DNA from: Bacillota bacterium
GTDB lineage: Bacteria > Bacillota > Clostridia > Christensenellales > UMGS416
Length of the DNA stretch: 64,000 nucleotides
Reading direction: 5' to 3'
NCBI GenBank assembly: GCA_023398815.1
Contig: JAEWRW010000010.1
Coordinates: 1 to 64,000, forward strand
The position numbers were made by a program, and so were the translations under genes. This document shows positions 27,001 through 36,124 of the stretch, in pieces. Position 1 is the stretch's first letter. Each line of letters begins with the position of its first letter. The notes below the pieces were generated by a model that was not told the origin of the DNA, ran no database searches, and saw nothing but the letters and a program-made list of their open reading frames with translations.

Positions 27001-27238
27001 CGTTTCCTAAAGCATGGGTCGGGATGCCGAACCAAGGGTGTTGCAGAGGAACAAACGAAATGCGCGACCAGTTAAGCTCCTTGGCCCGCGCCAGCGTCCT
27101 GTTAACCGCGACAAGAGCAGAATCGATTGTCTCTTGGTGGGAGCATGCCGCCATTGCCCAGGCAATGATGCCGCGAAGGCCCCGTTGCGCTGCAATCGCC
27201 GGTTTGGCCCATGACGGAGACATTTGCCCTTTAGCATA

Positions 27239-27267
27239 TTGCAAAATCGCTAGGGTTGTCATATCAT
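27239..27267 (+). promoter_or_regulatory. Promoter of the lipoprotein gene
   Basis: TTGCAA at 27239-27244, 17-bp spacer, TATCAT at 27262-27267. The 27001-27238 stretch before it holds no convincing gene. Confidence 0.6.
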
Positions 27268-27320
27268 AAACAATCATCTGCTATCACTACAAAAACACCC
27301 GTAACAGGGCGGAGGTTCCC

Positions 27321-28052
27321 ATGCAAGAGAACGAAAAGTACTCCACACGAACAAACGCCATGCGCACGCTGCGCCGGGCCATGCTGGCCATTCTGGTGGC
27401 GCTTGCCCTGCCATGCCTGACGGCCTGCGTCGTGTACACCACCGACGGCCTTCTTATGCCCACGGCCAGTGCGTCGTCGGCCACCGTCGCGCCCACGGCC
27501 ACCCCGAGCCCGACGGTCAGCCTTGCGGTTACCACTACGGCATCGGCCACGGCCACCCCATCGCCCGCCGTCACGGAGACCGAGACGCCCACGCCGCCCC
27601 CTGCGGCCACGGCGACCGCGACCGCCAAAGCCACGCCCACCCCCACCACTGGGGTCAGTGAGGAATCCGACGCCTACGTCACCAAGGTGGTGAAGAAGAA
27701 CGGTGTGTACCAGGTTTCGCTGGATTACGTGCAGTTCCTCGGCGGGCAGGAGGCCATTGACCAGGCCATTGCCGATGGCAACGAGGACATCCTGTCAGAG
27801 GATGAGGACGGCAACTACACGCTGGATGATGACTACTACATCTCCAACCAGAGCAAGAAGATACGGACGTTCCCAGTGGCCACCACCTGCAAATACAAGG
27901 TGTGCGACTGGAACAGCGACGACGTGGCGACGCCCAAGAGCGTCACGCGTGCGCAGTTCATGCAGGCATTCCAAGACCGGAGCAGCATGCTTGTCCATGT
28001 TCGTGTGAAGAACGGGAAACTGACGCTGGTGGAGGAAATCTACACGCCGTGA
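27321..28052 (+). CDS. Lipoprotein with Pro/Thr/Ala-rich stalk
   Basis: 243 residues. A positively charged start and hydrophobic stretch end in the lipobox LPCLTAC (Cys about residue 36), so it should be lipid-anchored on the outer face of the membrane. Residues about 47-115 are a low-complexity Pro-Thr-Ala-Ser linker that probably acts as a spacer through the wall. The C-terminal domain (about 120-243) is acidic, contains two Cys (TTCKYKVCDW), and has no family I recognise. GGAGG lies 6 nt before the ATG at 27321. It converges with the next gene, with only 12 bp between the stops. Confidence 0.8.
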   Translation: MQENEKYSTRTNAMRTLRRAMLAILVALALPCLTACVVYTTDGLLMPTASASSATVAPTATPSPTVSLAVTTTASATATPSPAVTETETPTPPPAATATATAKATPTPTTGVSEESDAYVTKVVKKNGVYQVSLDYVQFLGGQEAIDQAIADGNEDILSEDEDGNYTLDDDYYISNQSKKIRTFPVATTCKYKVCDWNSDDVATPKSVTRAQFMQAFQDRSSMLVHVRVKNGKLTLVEEIYTP

Positions 28053-28064
28053 GCCGGCGGCCGG

Positions 28065-30626
28065 CTATGGCTTGGCGCGAACGATGGCGCTGTAGGAGCT
28101 GTAGTTTGTGCCGGTGGACGCCCTGCGGAGCGCCCGCACCTTGTAGTAGTAGGTTTTAGTGCCGCTCAGGCCGGTGTTGGCGAAGCTGGTGGCGGTCGTC
28201 TCGCCCACCCGGGTGTAGCTGCCGGATGAGGAGGAGGCACGGTACACCTGGTAGGCCGTTGCCCCTGTGACGGCGCTCCAGCGCACCGTCGCCTTGGTGG
28301 CGGCGCGCGATACCTTCACCCCGGCAGGGGCGGCGGGCGCGGGCTTGACGGCCACGGCGGCGGTTTGGGCGCTGTAGGTGCGCGTTCCGCTCACGGTGAC
28401 CCAGGCGCGCACCTTGTAGTAATAGGTTTTGCTTTTGGTGAGACCCGTGTTGGTGTAGCTGGTGCCGGTGGTGTCGGCCAGCTTGGTGTAGCTGCCGGTC
28501 TTGCTGGTGGCGCGGTACACCCGGTAGCCCGTCGCGCCTTTCACGGCGCTCCAGCTCACCTTCACCTTGGTGGCGGAGGTGTGCCCCGCCTTCACCCCGG
28601 TGGGGGCGGTTGGCTTGGGCGCGGCTGACACGGCGGAGGACTTGCTGCTATAGACCTTGGTGCCGTTGATGGTGGTGCCGTTGATGGTGGCGTAGGCCCG
28701 CACCTGGTAGCGGTAAGTTCTGCCCGTCGTGAGGCCCCGGTCGGTGTAGGTCAGCGTTGACCCGCCCGACACCGATGTTATCTTGGTGAATGTGCTGGAG
28801 GAACCGGTGGCGCGGTAGATGACATAGCCGGTGGCGGCGGACGACCGGCTCCACGTGAGCTTGATGCGGTCGCTGCCCGCGCTGGTTGCCGCCACACCCT
28901 TGGGGGTGGGGAGCTTCGCGATGACCTTGACCTCAATGCTGGCCTTCACCTTGCCATCGGCCGAGAGGGCGGTGAGCGTCTCCGACCGGGAGGAGCCCAG
29001 CTTCACCGCGGTGATGGTGCCGTCGTCCATCACGCTCAGGCCGTAGTCGTCGCTGCGCCACCGCACCGTCGTGCGCGCGCCGGCGGGCAGCGCGGTGGCG
29101 GTCACCTTGCCCGATTGCCCCTCCACCAGCGTTAAGCTGGTCGGGCTGATCTTGAGGCCGGTGAGCGCTGGCTCCTGCACGGTGGCCCCCACCTTCAGGC
29201 GGTGGATGGTCAGGGTGGCGGTGGCGTTGCTGGTTGTCCAGTAGAGGTATCCACCGCGAAGCACCGGCTGCTCAAAGGCCGGCAGGGCAGCGGAGCCGGT
29301 CAGCTTCAGCGCCTTCTGCACGGTGTTGCCTTTGGCGTCCACAATCATGCACCAGGTGGTGAAGGAATCCTCGTAGTCGTCGGCATTGTGCTTCTCCCAC
29401 AGCAGCAGCACGTTGCCGTTGGTCAGGCCCACGGCTTTGGCGTTGTCGGCGTAATAGGGGGCGGCGTAGGAGGTCAGCCACTTCACCCCGTGGTCCGTCG
29501 TTCCAGGGTCCAGTAAGAATTCGTTGTCCGACCCGGTGGGTCGGGTGCCGGTGGCCACACGGTCGGCGGTGGCAAGCTGCTGGCAGGTCGTGTCAGCCCA
29601 GTCAAAGTCCTTGTCAAAGACCTGCAGGAACAGATCCCGTGGGTCAAAGTGGCCGCCATCGTGGTTGGCGGGCGCGGTGGCCAGAGAGAGCTTGCGCTCC
29701 GACGTGGCGGCCAGAACAAAGCCCGCCGAAACCTCGGTGACGCTGCCCAGGCGGGCGTAGGTCTCGTTGTAGCCATAGGCCCGGTTGGCCCCCTCGCGGA
29801 AGTGGAACGGAATCATCATCTTCATGGTTGCGCCGTCGCTGCTGACGCGGGAGATGTTGAACCCCCGGTTGTGGGCATCGCCGTGGTCGGCGAACAGGAA
29901 CCCGTTGGAGACGGCGACCACCTGCTGGTCGAAGGAGTGGCTGGTGTACGGCTCCTGGTAATTAAGGCGCGTCATGTCTGAGGTTTTCACCCACACCACA
30001 TGGTTGGACTGGTGGCCGCTGTACATTTCCCGCGCGTAGGTACACACCAGGGTGCCATTCTTCACGATAGCGCTGCAGTTGCCCGCGTCAAAGGGGTACC
30101 TCGTACCCCAATCGAGGTCGTCGGGGGAGGTATCGCCCAGCTCCCACCCCTTGAAGCTGATGGTTTTGAGGAGCTTGCCGTTAAGGTCGTACTTGCCCAC
30201 GCGCAGCACCGTGGCGGTGCCCGTGCCGGCGTCGTCGCCGTCACCCCAGATGAGATAAACGTACGTACCGTCAGTGCAGGCGCCGCCCAGCATGGGCAGG
30301 CTTTTGGCGATGGTCGCCTTGTATTCCGGCTGCATCTGGGTATTGAAGCGAACCAGATGCACCTTCCAATCGGTGCTGCCGCACCCGGCGTAGACCACGG
30401 TGTAGCGCCCCTGCCCATCAAAGAACGCTGAAATGGGCGAGCAGCTGCCCAACCACTGCGACCAGGCCGGCGAAGGGTCTCGCACGGGTTCGCCGGCGGC
30501 AAATGTCCAGGTGTCGTGGGCGGCTACGGTGGTGGTGTCGGCGGCCAGCGCGGCCGACGGCCACGCCAGCGTCAGCGCCAGCAACAGCGCCGAAGCCCAC
30601 GCGAGGGGTGAGGTGCGACGAGCCAT
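28065..30626 (-). CDS. Secreted protein with Ig-like (Big_2) and three fibronectin-III domains
   Basis: 853 residues with a signal peptide cleaved near ALA-ADT (about residue 29). Residues 30-480 are beta-rich with repeated strand-turn units and aromatic residues, compatible with a beta-propeller, but I cannot name the family. Residues about 487-570 are a bacterial Ig-like group 2 domain (ISPTSLTLVEGQSGKVTA). Three fibronectin-III domains follow (about 572-665, 667-760, 762-853), with VYRATSKTGSY and TYYYKVRA. The last domains are closely similar to those of the 12.2-15.3 kb protein, so the two share a module. Probably a surface or released adhesin or polymer-binding protein. Start supported by AGGAGG. 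Confidence 0.8.
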   Translation of the reverse strand: MARRTSPLAWASALLLALTLAWPSAALAADTTTVAAHDTWTFAAGEPVRDPSPAWSQWLGSCSPISAFFDGQGRYTVVYAGCGSTDWKVHLVRFNTQMQPEYKATIAKSLPMLGGACTDGTYVYLIWGDGDDAGTGTATVLRVGKYDLNGKLLKTISFKGWELGDTSPDDLDWGTRYPFDAGNCSAIVKNGTLVCTYAREMYSGHQSNHVVWVKTSDMTRLNYQEPYTSHSFDQQVVAVSNGFLFADHGDAHNRGFNISRVSSDGATMKMMIPFHFREGANRAYGYNETYARLGSVTEVSAGFVLAATSERKLSLATAPANHDGGHFDPRDLFLQVFDKDFDWADTTCQQLATADRVATGTRPTGSDNEFLLDPGTTDHGVKWLTSYAAPYYADNAKAVGLTNGNVLLLWEKHNADDYEDSFTTWCMIVDAKGNTVQKALKLTGSAALPAFEQPVLRGGYLYWTTSNATATLTIHRLKVGATVQEPALTGLKISPTSLTLVEGQSGKVTATALPAGARTTVRWRSDDYGLSVMDDGTITAVKLGSSRSETLTALSADGKVKASIEVKVIAKLPTPKGVAATSAGSDRIKLTWSRSSAATGYVIYRATGSSSTFTKITSVSGGSTLTYTDRGLTTGRTYRYQVRAYATINGTTINGTKVYSSKSSAVSAAPKPTAPTGVKAGHTSATKVKVSWSAVKGATGYRVYRATSKTGSYTKLADTTGTSYTNTGLTKSKTYYYKVRAWVTVSGTRTYSAQTAAVAVKPAPAAPAGVKVSRAATKATVRWSAVTGATAYQVYRASSSSGSYTRVGETTATSFANTGLSGTKTYYYKVRALRRASTGTNYSSYSAIVRAKP

Positions 30627-30654
30627 AGGAGCCTCCTAGGGACTGTTTGGTTGC

Positions 30655-30683
30655 ATCGTACGCTTTTGGCGGCGGGGTGTCAA
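30655..30683 (-). promoter_or_regulatory. Promoter of the secreted protein gene
   Basis: Minus strand TTGACA (30678-30683), 17-bp spacer, TACGAT (30655-30660). Confidence 0.75.
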
Positions 30684-30788
30684 CGCACGGGGGAGAGGCG
30701 TGGGCTCTCCGCCCCTTGTCGTTTCCCTGCCATAGGCCACTTCCTTTGGCGAATCGGCGCGACAAAACCGCCCCGCCCGCGCCCCGGC

Positions 30789-30817
30789 TTGCTTTTCGAT
30801 TTGAAATATTGTATGAT
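30789..30817 (+). promoter_or_regulatory. Promoter of the FmdB-murA region
   Basis: TTGCTT at 30789-30794, 17-bp spacer, TATGAT at 30812-30817, in an AT-rich stretch. Confidence 0.7.
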
Positions 30818-30873
30818 GAATCGCGCATGTGGCAACATGCCCGTACTCATTGGTTTAGGACGGTGTCATTTCC

Positions 30874-31095
30874 ATGCCTTTGTTGGATTATCGCTGCAAC
30901 ACTTGCGGCCACAAGTTTGACGAATTGGTCTACTCCCACAACCAGGACAAGGTGCGCTGCCCCCAGTGCGGCGGGAAGGAACTCGCCCGCGTTTACGAGG
31001 GGAAGTGTCTGTTTGGTTCGCTGGGCGGCGGGGGGCGGTCCGCTGGCGGGTGCAACGGCAAAAGCTGTGCCGGTTGCGCGGGCTGCGGGCATTAA
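30874..31095 (+). CDS. FmdB-family zinc ribbon protein
   Basis: 73 residues. The N-terminal half is the FmdB zinc ribbon: YRCNTCGHKFDELV and VRCPQCGGKELARVYEGK, with four Cys in two CxxC knuckles for one zinc. The tail is rich in Gly and Cys (CNGKSCAGCAGCGH), which could bind more metal. FmdB was named as a possible regulator next to formamidase genes, but most family members have no tested role. The ribosome site is weak (GGACGG). It lies upstream of murA in the same direction. Confidence 0.85.
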   Translation: MPLLDYRCNTCGHKFDELVYSHNQDKVRCPQCGGKELARVYEGKCLFGSLGGGGRSAGGCNGKSCAGCAGCGH

Positions 31096-31264
31096 AGGCG
31101 ACCAGGGTGCCGGGCGGTAATCGCCGCCGGCTCGTGGAGCAAAACGTTTGGCAGAACCATTGATTTGCCCGGGTGGGGCGCACGGCCAACAGGCGGGTGC
31201 GGCATCCGGCCATTCTAATTGTCCCCGGTGCGTGCGCCATCGCCGCCCGGGTCGGAGGGATCTC

Positions 31265-32521
31265 TTGGAAGAAAAATTGGTCATCCACGGCGGGAAGCGC
31301 CTGGTGGGCGAAGTCACGGTCAGCGGCGGGAAGAACCCGGCGGTAGCGGTGCTTCCGGCGACGCTCCTATCGAGCGGCGTCTGCACCATCGATAACCTGC
31401 CCATGATTGAGGACGTTCTCGTCCTCAAAAAGATGCTGGAAGCCCTGGGGGCTGTGGTGGAGTTTCGCGACGGCTCCATGCGGGTGGACGCCCGCCCCGT
31501 CAACAACTTCCGCGCGCCAGCGGAGCTGGTGCGCCGCATGCGGGCCAGTTCCTACCTCATGGGCACGCTGCTCGGCCGTTTTGGCCGGGCGGAGGTTGGC
31601 TTCCCCGGCGGTTGTGACATTGGCCAGCGACCCATGGATCAGCACATCAAGGGGTTCCGTGCGCTGGGCGCGTCGGTCAACCTCATGCGCGGCGTCTATG
31701 AGTGCACGGCGGAGAAGCTCGTCGGGGCGGAGATTTACCTCGACATCGTCTCGGTGGGCGCGACGATCAACATCATGCTGGCGGCGGTGAAGGCCCAGGG
31801 CACCACGACCATTGTCAACGCCGCCAAGGAGCCCCACGTCGTCGATCTTGCCAGCTTTTTGAATGCAATGGGCGCGCGTATCAAGGGCGCGGGCACCGAT
31901 ACCATCCGCATCCAGGGGGTCAAGGAACTCCACGGGGCCAACTATTCCATCCTGCCCGATCAGATTGAGACCGGCACGTGGATGGCCATTGCGGCGGCCA
32001 CTGGGGGGGACATCACCATTCGCGGTTGTGTGCCCTACCACATGGAGAGCGTCTCGGCGAAGCTCGTTGAGATGGGCATGGAGGTCATTGAGGGCGAGGA
32101 TTATCTTCGGGTCATCGGCCATGGCCGGCCCCGCCCCGCCAACATCAAGACCCTGCCGTACCCCGGCTTCCCCACTGATTTGCAGCAGATTTTCTCGGTG
32201 CTGTTGAGCGTCGGCTCCGGCACGGCGATGATTACCGAAAGCATTTACGAATCCCGCTTCCGCTATGTGGATGAGGTGCGCCGCATGGGCGCGCAGATCC
32301 GCCTGGAGGATCGCATCGCCGTGATTGAGGGCGTGGACGGGCTGTGGGGCGCACCGGTAACGGCCACCGACCTGCGGGCCGGTGCGGCGCTCATCGTGGC
32401 CGGCCTCATGGCAGACGGCACGACGACCATCTCCAACGTCAAGTACATCGACCGTGGCTACGAGCGAATTGACCGGAAGCTGAAGGCGCTGGGCGCCGAC
32501 ATCGAGCGCGTCACCGAATGA
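31265..32521 (+). CDS. murA: UDP-N-acetylglucosamine 1-carboxyvinyltransferase
   Basis: MurA makes the first committed step of peptidoglycan synthesis, moving enolpyruvate from PEP to UDP-GlcNAc in the cytoplasm. I start it at TTG 31265, with GGAGGG just upstream; this gives 418 residues, the usual size, and the typical opening LVIHGGKRLVGEVTVSGGKN. The active-site loop GGCDIGQRPMDQH keeps the Cys that fosfomycin attacks. Also visible are RASSYLMG, the UDP-GlcNAc contacts YMDIVSVGATINIM-like (YLDIVSVGATINIM), and the C-terminal TTTISNVKYIDRGYERI. It is followed at 26 nt by a glycosyltransferase and then rho, an operon-like layout. Confidence 0.95.
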   Translation: MEEKLVIHGGKRLVGEVTVSGGKNPAVAVLPATLLSSGVCTIDNLPMIEDVLVLKKMLEALGAVVEFRDGSMRVDARPVNNFRAPAELVRRMRASSYLMGTLLGRFGRAEVGFPGGCDIGQRPMDQHIKGFRALGASVNLMRGVYECTAEKLVGAEIYLDIVSVGATINIMLAAVKAQGTTTIVNAAKEPHVVDLASFLNAMGARIKGAGTDTIRIQGVKELHGANYSILPDQIETGTWMAIAAATGGDITIRGCVPYHMESVSAKLVEMGMEVIEGEDYLRVIGHGRPRPANIKTLPYPGFPTDLQQIFSVLLSVGSGTAMITESIYESRFRYVDEVRRMGAQIRLEDRIAVIEGVDGLWGAPVTATDLRAGAALIVAGLMADGTTTISNVKYIDRGYERIDRKLKALGADIERVTE

Positions 32522-32547
32522 CGGCAAGCGAAGGAGGTTCCCGCGCC

Positions 32548-33498
32548 ATGGAGCAGAAGACGGACGGTTTTCTCCTGTCAGTCGTGGTGCCGATGTACTT
32601 CGAGCAGGACGTGGCGAGGGAGTGTTACCGCCGCCTTTCCACGGCCCTGGCCGCCTACCGGTTTGAGCTGCTGTTCGTCAACGATGGCTCCACCGATGAG
32701 ACGCTCCCCATCCTCAATGAGCTGGCCGCGGCGGACCCACGGGTCAAGATCATCGATTTCTCCCGCAACTTCGGTCACCAGGTGGCTGTGACCGCCGGGG
32801 TGGACAACGCCCGGGGCGACGCGGTCGTCATCATCGACGCCGACCTGCAGGACCCGCCCGAGCTCATCCCCAAAATGATCGAGCTGTGGCAGCAGGGGTG
32901 GGAGGTCGTCTACGCCAAGCGCGTCAAGCGCAAGGGCGAAACCGCTTTCAAAAAGTTCACCGCCAGCACCTATTACCGCACGCTTCGTGCCCTCACCGAT
33001 ATTGATATCCCCGCCGACACCGGCGATTTCCGCCTGATCGACCGCAAGGTGGCCGACGCCTTCCGCCGCATGCCCGAGCGCAGCCGCTTCATCCGCGGCA
33101 TGGTCGCCTGGCTGGGGTTCCGCCAATACCCGCTGGAGTATGAGCGCGACGAGCGCTTTGCTGGGGAAACCAAGTATCCTCTCAAGAAGATGATCAAACT
33201 GGCCGCCAACGGCATCCTGTCCTTCTCCACCCAGCCGCTGCGGCTGGTGCTGCAGGTGGGGTTCCTGGCCATCGTCGTGTCCTTTGTACTGCTGGTGTAT
33301 GCCATCGTCAGCAAGGCCCTGGGCCATGCCAACGGGGGCTGGGCCTCCCTCATGGTCACCACCACATTCCTGGGCGGCGTGCAGCTGCTCTCCGTCGGTG
33401 TGTTGGGCCAGTATCTGGCCCGCATGTTTGAGGAAAGCAAGAACCGGCCACTCTATGTCATACGAGACACCGTAAACTTTGACCGGGACCCGGAATAA
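32548..33498 (+). CDS. Membrane-anchored family 2 glycosyltransferase (DPM1/GtrB/CsbB-like)
   Basis: 316 residues. The N-terminal catalytic domain has LSVVVPMYFEQDVARECY, FVNDGSTDET for nucleotide-sugar binding, and the metal site DADLQDPPE. Two membrane helices follow (about 235-260, VLQVGFLAIVVSFVLLVYAIV, and about 270-295). This is the layout of enzymes that load a sugar onto polyprenyl phosphate at the inner membrane face, giving a lipid-linked donor for wall or surface decoration. AAGGAGG 10 nt upstream supports the ATG at 32548; an earlier ATG at 32518 overlaps the murA stop. Sugar identity cannot be told. Confidence 0.85.
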   Translation: MEQKTDGFLLSVVVPMYFEQDVARECYRRLSTALAAYRFELLFVNDGSTDETLPILNELAAADPRVKIIDFSRNFGHQVAVTAGVDNARGDAVVIIDADLQDPPELIPKMIELWQQGWEVVYAKRVKRKGETAFKKFTASTYYRTLRALTDIDIPADTGDFRLIDRKVADAFRRMPERSRFIRGMVAWLGFRQYPLEYERDERFAGETKYPLKKMIKLAANGILSFSTQPLRLVLQVGFLAIVVSFVLLVYAIVSKALGHANGGWASLMVTTTFLGGVQLLSVGVLGQYLARMFEESKNRPLYVIRDTVNFDRDPE

Positions 33499-33678
33499 AC
33501 TCCGGTTGACCGCACGTCTTTTGTTAGGACCGCGCCCCTCGCGATAGGCCCTCTGGTGGATGTTCCCCGCCATACCCCGCTTGTACCATCGTTCCCCATT
33601 GCACACCAAAGCCCGCGCCCCCCGTGGCCGGAGCCTGTTGATTCTAGTTGGCTGCCCACGGGCAGAAGGAAGGCAAGC

Positions 33679-35724
33679 ATGAACGAAGCCGAATTGTTGG
33701 AGAAAAATATCAAAGAGCTGCAGCAGATGGCCCGGGAGCGGGGCATTGCCTCGGTGAGCGGAATGCGCAAGCAGGCGCTGGTGGATGCGCTGCTGGTGGC
33801 CGAGCCCGCCGCCCGGCCCGAGCCCCCACGCCGGGGTCGCCCGCCGCGGCAGGCAGCGCCCGTCCAGGCGGTGGCTGACGAGCCCCGGCCCTCGCAGGCG
33901 GATGCCGCCCCGGTTGAGGCACCCGCCCCGCAGGCGGCCGCGTCTGCCCAGGATGGTGAGCCGGCCCCGCGCCCCGCGCGGGAGAGCCGACCGCCGCGCC
34001 AGCAGGGCGATGGCCAGGGTGAGCCCGTTGCCGCCGCAGAGCCCGCGTCCCGCCCCCAGCCCGCACCGGTGGAGCCCACGGCTGCCGCGCCGGTGGCCCA
34101 GCCCACGCAGGCCGCCCCGCCCGCGCCCATTGCTCCCCGCGCTGACCGCCCCGGCTATGTCGCCCGTCGGCGGGAGAACCCCCGCGATGGCGCGGCCCCG
34201 GCGGACAACCGCCCTCAGCAGCAGCAACCCCGCCAGGGCTATGCCTTCAAGCCCCGGGAGAACCGCAACCAGCCCTTTGCCCCATCCGGCAACGGCCAGC
34301 AGGCCCCCGGCCGCCCCAACAACCGCAATGGCTATGGCCCGACCAACGGCCAGCAAGGCTCCAACCGTGGCGTGGCACCGGCCAATGGCAATGGCTTCCA
34401 GCCCCAGGCCAATGGCGGCGGGTTCCCCAATGGCAACGGTGCCCAGGGCGGCAACGGCTTCCAGCCCGAGGACGCCAACCGCAACCGCCGCCCCAACCGG
34501 GAGAATCGGCCCGAGGGCTATTACAACAATGAGCTGGGCACGGCCAATCCTGCCGTCCCCGACCTGCTGAACAGTGCCGACTGCGGCGAGGCCGAGGGCA
34601 TTCTGGACTTGCAGCCCGACGGCTACGGCTTCCTGCGCGCCATGAGCGTGGAGCAGAAGGACGTGTATGTCTCCATCGCGCAGATTCGCCGCTTCAGCCT
34701 GCGCCAGGGCGACCATGTGCGCGGCAAGACCCGCCCCGAGCGGGAGAACGAGCGCTATCTCGCCATGCTCTACATCACCTCCATCAACGGCGAAGCGCCC
34801 GAGGCCGCCGGCCAGCGCAAGCACTTCGATTCGCTCACGCCCATCTTCCCCGATGAGCGCCTGACGCTGGAGCGCAAGGACGCGCCGGAAGATTTCGCCA
34901 TCCGCTTGATTGACCTGGTGTCGCCCATCGGCAAGGGGCAGCGCGGCCTCATCGTGTCGCCGCCCAAGGCCGGCAAGACGACGCTCTTAAAAAAGATTGC
35001 CAACTCCATCACCGCCAACAGCCCCGACGTCAAGCTCTTCATCCTTTTGATTGACGAGCGGCCCGAGGAAGTCACCGACATCCAGCGCTCCACGGCGGCG
35101 GAGGTCATCTACTCCACCTTTGACGAGCGGCCCGAGAACCACTGCCGCGTGGCCGAGTCGCTCATCGAGCGGGCCAAGCGCCTGGTGGAGCTGGGGCAGG
35201 ACGTCGTCATCCTGCTCGATTCCATCACCCGCCTCTCCCGCGCCTACAACATCACGGTGCCGCCTTCGGGGCGGTCGCTGTCGGGCGGCTTGGACCCGGG
35301 CGCGCTCTACAAGCCCAAGCGGTTTTTCGGCGCGGCCCGCAACATTGAGGAGCAGGGCTCACTCACCATCATCGCCACGGCGCTCGTCGATACCGGCAGC
35401 CGTATGGACGACATGATCTACGAGGAGTTCAAGGGCACCGGCAACATGGAGATTCACCTCGACCGCAGCCTGCAGGAGCGCCGCGTCTTCCCGGCTCTCG
35501 ATCTCTATCGCTCTGGCACCCGGCGGGAGGAAAAGCTCTTGAGCCCCAAGGAGATGGAGGGCATCTGGGCGGTGCGCAAGCTCCTCTCCGGCAAGCAGGA
35601 CAACGCCACCGAGCTCCTCATCGACATGATGGCCCGCACCCAGAATAACGTGGAGTTCCTCACCCGCGTCAGCGAGTGGCTCAAGCTCATGGAGAAGCAG
35701 GGGTATCAGATGGTCAACAAGTGA
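33679..35724 (+). CDS. rho: Transcription termination factor Rho with long disordered insert
   Basis: 681 residues versus about 420 in E. coli. Rho is a hexameric RNA-dependent ATPase that releases transcripts. Residues 1-40 are the Rho_N helix bundle (ELQQMARERGI). Residues about 45-295 are a low-complexity insert, first Pro/Ala/Arg-rich, then Asn/Gly/Gln-rich (for example NGNGFQPQANGGGF), not part of the conserved fold. The cold-shock-like RNA-binding domain begins near 300 (GILDLQPDGYGFLRA), Walker A is VSPPKAGKTTL near 425, and the catalytic and Q/R-loop regions (LLDSITRLSRAYN, GGLDPGALYKPKRFFGAARN) are intact. AAGGAAGG precedes the ATG. About 22 nt after the stop a four-hairpin element begins. 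Confidence 0.95.
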   Translation: MNEAELLEKNIKELQQMARERGIASVSGMRKQALVDALLVAEPAARPEPPRRGRPPRQAAPVQAVADEPRPSQADAAPVEAPAPQAAASAQDGEPAPRPARESRPPRQQGDGQGEPVAAAEPASRPQPAPVEPTAAAPVAQPTQAAPPAPIAPRADRPGYVARRRENPRDGAAPADNRPQQQQPRQGYAFKPRENRNQPFAPSGNGQQAPGRPNNRNGYGPTNGQQGSNRGVAPANGNGFQPQANGGGFPNGNGAQGGNGFQPEDANRNRRPNRENRPEGYYNNELGTANPAVPDLLNSADCGEAEGILDLQPDGYGFLRAMSVEQKDVYVSIAQIRRFSLRQGDHVRGKTRPERENERYLAMLYITSINGEAPEAAGQRKHFDSLTPIFPDERLTLERKDAPEDFAIRLIDLVSPIGKGQRGLIVSPPKAGKTTLLKKIANSITANSPDVKLFILLIDERPEEVTDIQRSTAAEVIYSTFDERPENHCRVAESLIERAKRLVELGQDVVILLDSITRLSRAYNITVPPSGRSLSGGLDPGALYKPKRFFGAARNIEEQGSLTIIATALVDTGSRMDDMIYEEFKGTGNMEIHLDRSLQERRVFPALDLYRSGTRREEKLLSPKEMEGIWAVRKLLSGKQDNATELLIDMMARTQNNVEFLTRVSEWLKLMEKQGYQMVNK

Positions 35725-35739
35725 CGCTTCGCTTGCGCT

Positions 35740-35960
35740 TCGCTTTCGCGGCGACCGCTTCGCGATCGCCGCGAGTTAGGTGAGCTCGTTCATAGGTTTA
35801 GGTGCCCCTTGACGCGCATGTCGTCAAGGGGCTGCTATTTGTGTTGGTCGTGCGGGGTTTCTACGAGGGAGACGCCGCCTGCGGCGAGGGGTATGCGCCA
35901 CGAGAGGACCGCTTCGTGCTGCTGCCGGATAAACCGGCGACGCGGCTGCGGGACTGTGCT
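35740..35960 (+). repeat. Four-hairpin 3' element, copy B3 (best-preserved)
   Basis: Hairpin I 35747-35773: CGCGGCGACCGC, loop TTC, GCGATCGCCGCG with one C-A mismatch. Hairpin II 35804-35832: perfect 11-bp stem GCCCCTTGACG / CGTCAAGGGGC with loop CGCATGT. Hairpin III 35871-35886: GACGCCGCCTGCGGCG. Hairpin IV 35934-35948: GCCGG-ATAAA-CCGGC. Confidence 0.9.
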
Positions 35961-36124
35961 TGCTGAAACAGGGGGCCAAAGAGGTGCCAGACTGTTTGGG
36001 TTTCCGTCGTTCTTCCTTCGTTCTCTCCGGGGCGCGTTGCAAACTTCCTAGGTTGCATAGGCGAGCAGCAACCTGTAGGGTTGCGGCCAGCCCCCTGGCG
36101 ACCGGCGGCAGGAAGCTAGTGACA
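35961..36124 (+). repeat. Middle module linking B3 to C4
   Basis: Includes GGCGCGTTGCAAACTTCC, GGTTGCATAGGCGAGCAG, and the nested hairpin GCAACCTGTAGGGTTGC. The same order (hairpins I-IV, this module, then C) is seen behind other genes. Confidence 0.6.

Noticed and set aside
26834..27277. 147-codon minus-strand frame upstream of the lipoprotein
   Set aside because: Overlaps module C3 and the lipoprotein promoter, no ribosome site, no recognisable domain.
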